Shown here one piece after another: positions 58,926 to 64,000 of a stretch of 64,000 nt of DNA (position 1 is the stretch's first letter; each line of letters begins with the position of its first letter). Source of the DNA: Cellulosilyticum lentocellum DSM 5427. Its GTDB lineage: Bacteria > Bacillota > Clostridia > Lachnospirales > Cellulosilyticaceae. The stretch covers positions 145,001-209,000 of the forward strand of contig NC_015275.1 of the NCBI RefSeq assembly GCF_000178835.2, given 5' to 3'. The translations under genes and the position numbers were made by a program. The notes beneath the pieces were generated by a model that was given only the letters and a program-made list of their open reading frames with translations, was not told the DNA's origin and did not search any database.

Positions 58926-59600
58926 TCAAGTAAGTGAAACCCCCATTAGTACAATCGCAGCATATGCGCAGCTTTTTGGGAGCATAAGCATCCCAACTTT
59001 TGGATTTGTTTTTGAAAATAGTACCACTGGCAGATAGCAAGCAAAACTAATCATGATTGCAAGCCATAGAAAAGATAAACTGCCTCCATATTTAAAGGCT
59101 GCTATCATATAGAATAGCATGACGGTCATTCCTAAAATAAAAAAGGGAACATTTCGAATAATACCCCATATCAATGGTGGATTTTCATCTAGCCAACGAT
59201 TTTGAGGCAGAACACATAAGAAAATACGTAATAGGGCAGAACCATAAACAATTATGGAAAGGTATTTATTAGCATGAAAAGGGTAGTAACCGTTACCAAT
59301 TTTCCATAAGAAAATATAAAATAGAGTCATTGTTATGGACGCAATAAGTTTCCCCATTCCTAATATAGCTGTATGATTATGATTATTTTTATCAGTTATG
59401 GCGTAGATACGAGGAATAAGATGAGAGGCATCTCCAATGCCCAAAATAAAAGCCATCAGTGCATATTGCCACCGTAAGCTTCCAGGTTCTGCAGTCATAT
59501 ATAGTAACACTGCGGCTATGAACACTGTAAAAAGATATAATAAGTCAAATATGGCTTCAACAGTCCTCATCATTTTTCTCTTTGGATTGGTCTGCTCCAT
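58926..59600 (-). CDS. Multi-pass membrane protein, unknown function
   Basis: The product is 224 residues with about seven predicted helices (DLLYLFTVFIAAVLLYM, YALMAFILGIGDASHLI, KLIASITMTLFYIFLW and others). It lies 72 bases upstream of katA on the same strand and may be transcribed with it. An imperfect AATGCAG / CTGCATT hairpin (58884-58917) lies between them. I do not recognise the family. Confidence 0.75.
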   Translation of the reverse strand: MEQTNPKRKMMRTVEAIFDLLYLFTVFIAAVLLYMTAEPGSLRWQYALMAFILGIGDASHLIPRIYAITDKNNHNHTAILGMGKLIASITMTLFYIFLWKIGNGYYPFHANKYLSIIVYGSALLRIFLCVLPQNRWLDENPPLIWGIIRNVPFFILGMTVMLFYMIAAFKYGGSLSFLWLAIMISFACYLPVVLFSKTNPKVGMLMLPKSCAYAAIVLMGVSLT

Positions 59601-59998
59601 GATTCATCCTCCCCAAATTCATATTTTTATTCATACATTTAGGGTATATAATGATATTTACAATAAAATAAGAGGATTAATCTATGCAATACATCCTTCA
59701 TTAAAATAATAGTGAAGAAGATGCAAGCATACCCTAAATGAACCATATTGAAGATGTTATGACAAGTAAAAAAGTAAATAAAGGTATATAAAAGTATATA
59801 AAATATTTGTTATTATAATAAAATTATAATTGTTAGAATTATTATAGTCAACCTTACCTCCATGAACAAACAATATTTCTTAACAAATAATTAACAGATT
59901 GTGACAGAAAAGTTCGATTGAACGTATGAAAGATATAGTAGAAGCTGAAATAGTCAGCGCTTATAGAATGCTTATATGTATAAAGGAAGGTGACTAGG
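59601..59998. other. Intergenic region holding an inverted repeat
   Basis: About 400 bases, strongly AT-rich. Apart from the repeat at 59636-59740 and an ATTATAAT AAA ATTATAAT dyad near 59810 I see nothing. No larger gene is supported. Confidence 0.5.
59636..59740. repeat. Inverted repeat of 12 bp enclosing about 80 bp
   Basis: CATTTAGGGTAT (59636-59647) and ATACCCTAAATG (59729-59740) are exact complements. A second small dyad CTTCA / TGAAG lies inside. It could be a MITE-like remnant or a cruciform control region before the divergent genes. Confidence 0.55.
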
Positions 59999-60097
59999 AT
60001 GACTATAAATAAAATGATACAGTTTGTAATAACACTTGTTTTATTAGACTGCCTAGTAATACCTTTTATATATAGAAAAACCAATTATGGGGGCTAA
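59999..60097 (+). CDS. Possible 32-residue single-helix membrane peptide
   Basis: AAGGAAGGTG precedes the ATG. The peptide has one hydrophobic helix (MIQFVITLVLLDCLVIPFIY) and a short polar tail RKTNYGG. A clear terminator begins 7 bases after the stop codon, so a transcript should end there. It resembles the many small unannotated membrane peptides of Firmicutes. Confidence 0.5.
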   Translation: MTINKMIQFVITLVLLDCLVIPFIYRKTNYGG

Positions 60098-60104
60098 TAG
60101 AAAT

Positions 60105-60145
60105 GAGAGGGAAATACCGTAAGGTAGTTGTTTCCTCTCGTTTTT
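60105..60145 (+). terminator. Rho-independent terminator
   Basis: GAGAGGGAAA with TTTCCTCTC (one bulged G) and an inner TACC / GGTA, followed by TTTTT. Confidence 0.87.
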
Positions 60146-60406
60146 ACGTTATGACCCAGATCGCTCAGTATTAGGTTGATACGGTATTTAAACAGCTAGA
60201 GTAGAATTTATGATAGTAATTTATAAAATAATAAATATGTGTAAACTATATGCTATAATAAACTTAATTATTGAACATACCCCAATTATAGAGAAGTGAG
60301 CAAGGTGTTTTTGAAGCCTTGGTTATTGATATGAGAAATTTTTGTGTAAGAGCAATTTTGTAAATAATTTGTAAATAAACTAATGAAAGTGACGCAGGAG
60401 GTACGG

Positions 60407-61342
60407 ATGGAAGGTATCATCGAACGAATGATAAGCAATGTCAAGAAAGTAATTATAGGGAAAGATGATATCATTGAACAAATGATGATTTGTCTTTTAA
60501 GCGAAGGACATATTTTATTAGAGGGCGCACCAGGCCTTGGGAAAACTAAGCTGGCTATAGCTTTATCCCGTAGTGTAGAAGGTAGTTTTAAAAGGGTGCA
60601 ATTTACACCAGATGTGCTTCCGTCAGATGTAACAGGTTTTTGCCTTTATAACAAAGAAACTGGAGAGCTAGAATATAAAGAAGGGGTGGCTTTATGTAAT
60701 TTTTTATTAGCTGATGAGATTAATAGAGCTTCGCCAAGGGTGCAGTCAAGCTTACTTGAAGCCATGGAGGAAAGACAAGTGACCGTAGAAGGTGTTACAA
60801 GGGAACTACCTAGTCCCTTTATGGTTATTGCCACTCAAAATACTATTGAAAGTCAAGGTACATATCCACTTCCAGAAGCTCAAATGGACCGTTTCTTTAT
60901 GAAGCTTCATCTAGAATATCCTTCTAGAGGAGAGTGGGAGGAAATATTAGAGCAATCAGAAGGGGTGGAACCACTTAAAGCTTTAAAGCAAGTGGTTAGC
61001 CTGGAAGAGCTAGAGGCTACCAAGAAAAAACTAAGGGAAGTTGTAGTAAGTAAGGAAGTTAAAGCTTATCTATTAGATTTAGCAGAAGCTATTAGTCATC
61101 ATGAAATGGTAGAAGTGGGCATAAGCCCCAGAGGAACTATTGCTTTATTAAAAGCGACAAGAGGTGCAGCTATGGTAGGGGGACGCTCCTATGCTACACC
61201 GGATGATGTGCAACAAGTATTAAAGGCTGTTGTTGGGCATCGATTAGTGTTAAAAACTCAAGCTCAGTGGAAAAGTACACAAATTAGCGATATTTTAAAA
61301 GAGGTACTTGAGCAGATAACACCACCTGTTTTCCATGTTTAA
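60407..61342 (+). CDS. MoxR-family AAA+ ATPase (second copy)
   Basis: The product is 311 residues. Walker A EGAPGLGKTKLAIAL, Walker B LLADEINRASPRVQSSLLEA, then ATQNTIESQGTYPLPEAQMDRF. I start at the ATG 5 bases after AGGAGG; an ATG 24 bases upstream lacks such a site. It overlaps the DUF58 gene by 8 bases. Compared with the copy at 42172, the Walker regions are closely similar but the rest differs. Confidence 0.95.
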   Translation: MEGIIERMISNVKKVIIGKDDIIEQMMICLLSEGHILLEGAPGLGKTKLAIALSRSVEGSFKRVQFTPDVLPSDVTGFCLYNKETGELEYKEGVALCNFLLADEINRASPRVQSSLLEAMEERQVTVEGVTRELPSPFMVIATQNTIESQGTYPLPEAQMDRFFMKLHLEYPSRGEWEEILEQSEGVEPLKALKQVVSLEELEATKKKLREVVVSKEVKAYLLDLAEAISHHEMVEVGISPRGTIALLKATRGAAMVGGRSYATPDDVQQVLKAVVGHRLVLKTQAQWKSTQISDILKEVLEQITPPVFHV

Positions 61343-62552
61343 GAAGTTCAAATTACCCCAAGATGATACGACTAATGTCCCCTTTATCTTAATCGTATTA
61401 GTGTCTGGGGTACTAGCTTATACAAAGCCTGATCATATCACCATAGACCTTTTTTGTTTACTTCTTATTAGCATCGTACTCGATACATTTCATTTCTTCT
61501 TGGTTAGTAAAAAGATAGAGATGGTTATAGAACCTGTTCCTAGCAAAGTTCAAAAGGCGCAGCAGCTAGAAGTTATTATTAAGGTAAAAAATAATAGCTT
61601 TTGGCCTACGCCTTGTTTACATATTTTTCCTATAGATGGATACAGACTAAATCTTAAGGAAAAACAAAATTACTGCCTTTTTCTTGGAAGTGGATCTGTT
61701 AAAGAGCTGGCTTTAGTTTATGAAGCGCAGCTAAGTGGTAAACAAACAGTGGGTTTTGAAGATGTATTTTTAAAAGATTACTTAGGTCTGTATCGAAGAA
61801 CTATAACTTTACCTGATAACCCCAAAATAAAGGTATTACCAGAAGTTAGGGAAGGGTTAGAAGTAGATGAATTTTTAGGTGCAGGCACAGAAATAGGATA
61901 TAGTAGAGGAAGCCAGAATCGTGCTAAGTTGGGAGGAGAAGGAGAAGTAGCAGAAGATCTTACAGCTTATAAAGCAGGCGATTCACCAAAGCTCCTGCAC
62001 TGGAAAATCCTTGCACAGAAGAATCAGCTTTTAGTGAGACAAAGAGAAACAGGAAAGCAAGATAGAGAAAGTGTACTCCTCATTCTAAGCCCAATAGGGA
62101 GCCATATTGAGGAAGAAAGGCTACGCTATGAATTACAAGATAGAAGCTTAACAGCTAGTTTATCTTTAAGTTATCAATTAGTAGCCAAGGGGCATCAAGT
62201 AGCTTTTATGTATTATCAAAAAGGAAATTGGATTAAGGCTTCTTTAAAGTATGCCAGGGAAATTCAATACCTAAGAGAAAAGTTAGCCAGCTATGAGCAA
62301 CTGGAATCTTCAAAGGATAGGACTTATAGAGGGGCTTTAAGAGCCTTTCTAAAGGGAATAGAGAAGGAGCAAGGTCTGAAAATAGTAGTTGCCCAAGATA
62401 TAGACCAAGCAGTGCTTTATTATTTGGATGCATGGCGTAAGAAGCCGGAGGATATTAAATTGCTTTGCGTTGGTAAAACCATTAATAAAACAAGCACCGT
62501 AGACATAGAAGCCTGGCAAGTAACAAAGGATTATGAGCTGAAGAAGCTATAG
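61335..62552 (+). CDS. DUF58 family protein (second copy)
   Basis: The product is 405 residues. Two N-terminal helices (about 15-55), a beta domain, then the DUF58 signature (DLTAYKAGDSPKLLHWKIL ... QLLVRQRET). It is longer than the copy at 41024. It lies between MoxR and a transglutaminase-like gene, the classic cluster order. Confidence 0.9.
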   Translation: MFKKFKLPQDDTTNVPFILIVLVSGVLAYTKPDHITIDLFCLLLISIVLDTFHFFLVSKKIEMVIEPVPSKVQKAQQLEVIIKVKNNSFWPTPCLHIFPIDGYRLNLKEKQNYCLFLGSGSVKELALVYEAQLSGKQTVGFEDVFLKDYLGLYRRTITLPDNPKIKVLPEVREGLEVDEFLGAGTEIGYSRGSQNRAKLGGEGEVAEDLTAYKAGDSPKLLHWKILAQKNQLLVRQRETGKQDRESVLLILSPIGSHIEEERLRYELQDRSLTASLSLSYQLVAKGHQVAFMYYQKGNWIKASLKYAREIQYLREKLASYEQLESSKDRTYRGALRAFLKGIEKEQGLKIVVAQDIDQAVLYYLDAWRKKPEDIKLLCVGKTINKTSTVDIEAWQVTKDYELKKL

Positions 62553-62566
62553 AAAGGAGGATAAAG

Positions 62567-64000
62567 ATGGGTAAACCTACAAAAACTAAGCTTATAGGTA
62601 CAAGCTTAGTAAGTATATTACTAGTTTTAAGTATGAGTTTATACGGGGGTTTTCATTTACTTATTGGATTGACTCTCTTAGTGTTAATACAAGGCTTACT
62701 TATTAGTCTTTGTAAAAAGCTATTAGCTATAGCTCAGGTAGATAGCGAGCAGAGAAGCTACATTTTTCCTCTTTTTCAGATCGTCACCGTTTGCTTATTT
62801 ACTATAGCTATCTATTTAATGAGTCAGGCTGCTTATGCGGAGAAGATTAGTTATTTATATTGGCTTTCTCATCTTTTTGATAAGAATCTATCTATTATAG
62901 AGTTTGAAGTAGCTACCTATATCTTTGTTAACTATTTTTTTGTGACTGTTGTGCTATACGGAAAACCTCTTAGTAAGATGCTTGGTGATAAAATAGATCG
63001 TTGGTTACCACCAAGTTGGATTCTAATCTTTTCTATTATATTAATTGTGTATACAAGAGAAGGGTTTAATCATTTTACAAGAATTAGTAGTCTGATGATA
63101 GGATCAGGAGTTCTTATTCTAGTGCTATTTATGAGAAAAGCAGAAGGGAAAATGCACCACACGCGCTATATATTTGAGCCAGGACATTATTTCATTACCT
63201 TTACCATAATGGTTTTAGTGCTCTGGGGATTAGGAACCAATATGCCCAAAGTACAAGAGTTGCCGGGGACTAGATGGCTAAAGAACTTAAGAAGTAACTT
63301 TGGAACACAAGCAAATTTAGATAATAATTTGCCAGCTAGCTCTGAGCTTACTAAGGATTTAGTTTTATCGGATGTTATTTTATTTGAAGTGGATGCCAGT
63401 GAACCTATTTACCTTAGAGAAGTAGCTTATAAAAAATATATTAATAATGCTTGGGAGTTTGAAGTAGGAGATAGTTCCTATGAAAGCTACATTGATTTTA
63501 GACCAGCATACTTAGAAGCAGAATATAGTCAGACTGTTACTATTTTAAATGAAATGGCGTGGCTTAGGACTCAAAAGCCAGAGCTTTTTTCGGAGTATAA
63601 GCAAATTCTAAATAGAGAAAGCTCCATTACTATGAAAAAGCGCTATACCATTAATCAAAACCCTATTAATAAAGTCAATTATTTTACCATTAATGGTTTT
63701 ACTAACATTCAGGATAGCTTAGCTTCTAGAATCTATTATTATGGTAATCTAGAAAATATTTATTTTCATAGTGACCGCCTTGTTGAGCCTACTTGGTATC
63801 AAGTCAGCTATTACGATCGTACGCCAAAGCAAGGAAGTAGAGAATATGCTTTTTTAAAGGGCTTAAGTCATAATCGTTTTGTTAACTTATACAAAGAATT
63901 ACAAGCTTACAGAGAAGATGGCCTCTATAACAAAGAACTTATTCCAAAGCTTCTTAGGACCTATACGCCCCTAGTACAGTATCAAAAAGTACAACAAAGC
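62567..64000 (+). CDS. Transglutaminase-like membrane protein (TgpA-type), N-terminal part
   Basis: The gene starts at the ATG after AAAGGAGG and is still open at the window end (478 codons). It has about six to seven helices in the first 225 residues (SLVSILLVLSMSLYGGFHLLI, FQIVTVCLFTIAIYLM, PSWILIFSIILIVYT, YFITFTIMVLVLWGLG). An extracytoplasmic domain follows (LVLSDVILFEVDASEPIYL ... WYQVSYYDRTPKQGSREY), the layout of DUF3488/TgpA proteins that carry a transglutaminase core later. That core is beyond the window. It completes the MoxR-DUF58-TgpA set. Confidence 0.85.
   Translation, partial: MGKPTKTKLIGTSLVSILLVLSMSLYGGFHLLIGLTLLVLIQGLLISLCKKLLAIAQVDSEQRSYIFPLFQIVTVCLFTIAIYLMSQAAYAEKISYLYWLSHLFDKNLSIIEFEVATYIFVNYFFVTVVLYGKPLSKMLGDKIDRWLPPSWILIFSIILIVYTREGFNHFTRISSLMIGSGVLILVLFMRKAEGKMHHTRYIFEPGHYFITFTIMVLVLWGLGTNMPKVQELPGTRWLKNLRSNFGTQANLDNNLPASSELTKDLVLSDVILFEVDASEPIYLREVAYKKYINNAWEFEVGDSSYESYIDFRPAYLEAEYSQTVTILNEMAWLRTQKPELFSEYKQILNRESSITMKKRYTINQNPINKVNYFTINGFTNIQDSLASRIYYYGNLENIYFHSDRLVEPTWYQVSYYDRTPKQGSREYAFLKGLSHNRFVNLYKELQAYREDGLYNKELIPKLLRTYTPLVQYQKVQQS

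Noticed and set aside
59810-59830. ATTATAAT-AAA-ATTATAAT as a PerR box
   Set aside because: PerR boxes have a one-base centre, this has three, it is not at the katA promoter, and the region is extremely AT-rich.

Overview
The window is a low-GC Firmicutes (Clostridia) chromosome segment. It shows AGGAGG-type ribosome-binding sites, TTGACA/TATAAT promoters, T-box leaders, PadR, GntR and AraC regulators, and an anaerobe-type flavoprotein. The 16S gene and the gene content would fit a Lachnospirales/Cellulosilyticum-like bacterium, but that placement is a guess from memory, not a search.

Layout. 1-1.6 kb: 3' half of a 23S rRNA gene. 1.7-2.4 kb: remains of an acetyltransferase gene and a chemotaxis-receptor gene. 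2.4-5.6 kb: a secreted protein gene divergent from a two-component system. 5.9-12.4 kb: a stable-RNA block (5S + tRNA-Glu; 16S; 23S; tRNA-Lys-Gly-Arg), each unit with its own promoter and terminator, so the rRNA genes are adjacent but look transcriptionally unlinked. 12.8-16.4 kb: iron-sulfur flavoprotein, secreted M13 metalloendopeptidase, membrane protein. 16.5-16.8 kb: second 5S plus tRNA-Gly. 16.8-20.1 kb: FliD-like protein and a secreted multidomain alpha-amylase. 20.5-22.5 kb: leucine T-box and leuA. 22.6-25.8 kb: a small double-glycine leader peptide and a C39-peptidase ABC exporter, surrounded by decayed insertion sequences (22.9-27.3 kb). 27.8-29.1 kb: ten-tRNA operon plus one decayed tRNA-like sequence.

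29.2-39.1 kb: hypothetical protein, a second two-component system with a co-transcribed lipoprotein, an ABC-2 export system, a PadR regulator and an ABC exporter. The last three share a palindromic operator. 39.1-43.1 kb: lipoprotein and a MoxR-DUF58-DUF4129 cluster. 43.4-45.4 kb: hypothetical protein and a PadR-HAAS membrane pair. 45.6-47.7 kb: threonine T-box and thrS, lacking a normal TGS domain. 47.9-51 kb: a frameshifted gene, an AraC/GyrI regulator and a GltD-like oxidoreductase. 51.4-53.1 kb: L,D-transpeptidase and two small proteins. 53.4-56.9 kb: GntR-ABC-permease-lipoprotein operon with a likely autoregulatory operator. 56.9-59.6 kb: katA catalase with a DUF454 protein and a membrane protein. 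60.4-64 kb: a second MoxR-DUF58-transglutaminase cluster, cut by the window edge.

The less ordinary signals are the separately promoted rRNA units, two 5S copies differing by paired compensatory changes, a 258-bp nested palindrome at 36.0-36.3 kb, a three-site PadR regulon, and an orphan four-cysteine double-glycine peptide near a peptidase-containing exporter. I did not find a clearly new defence or mobile system.
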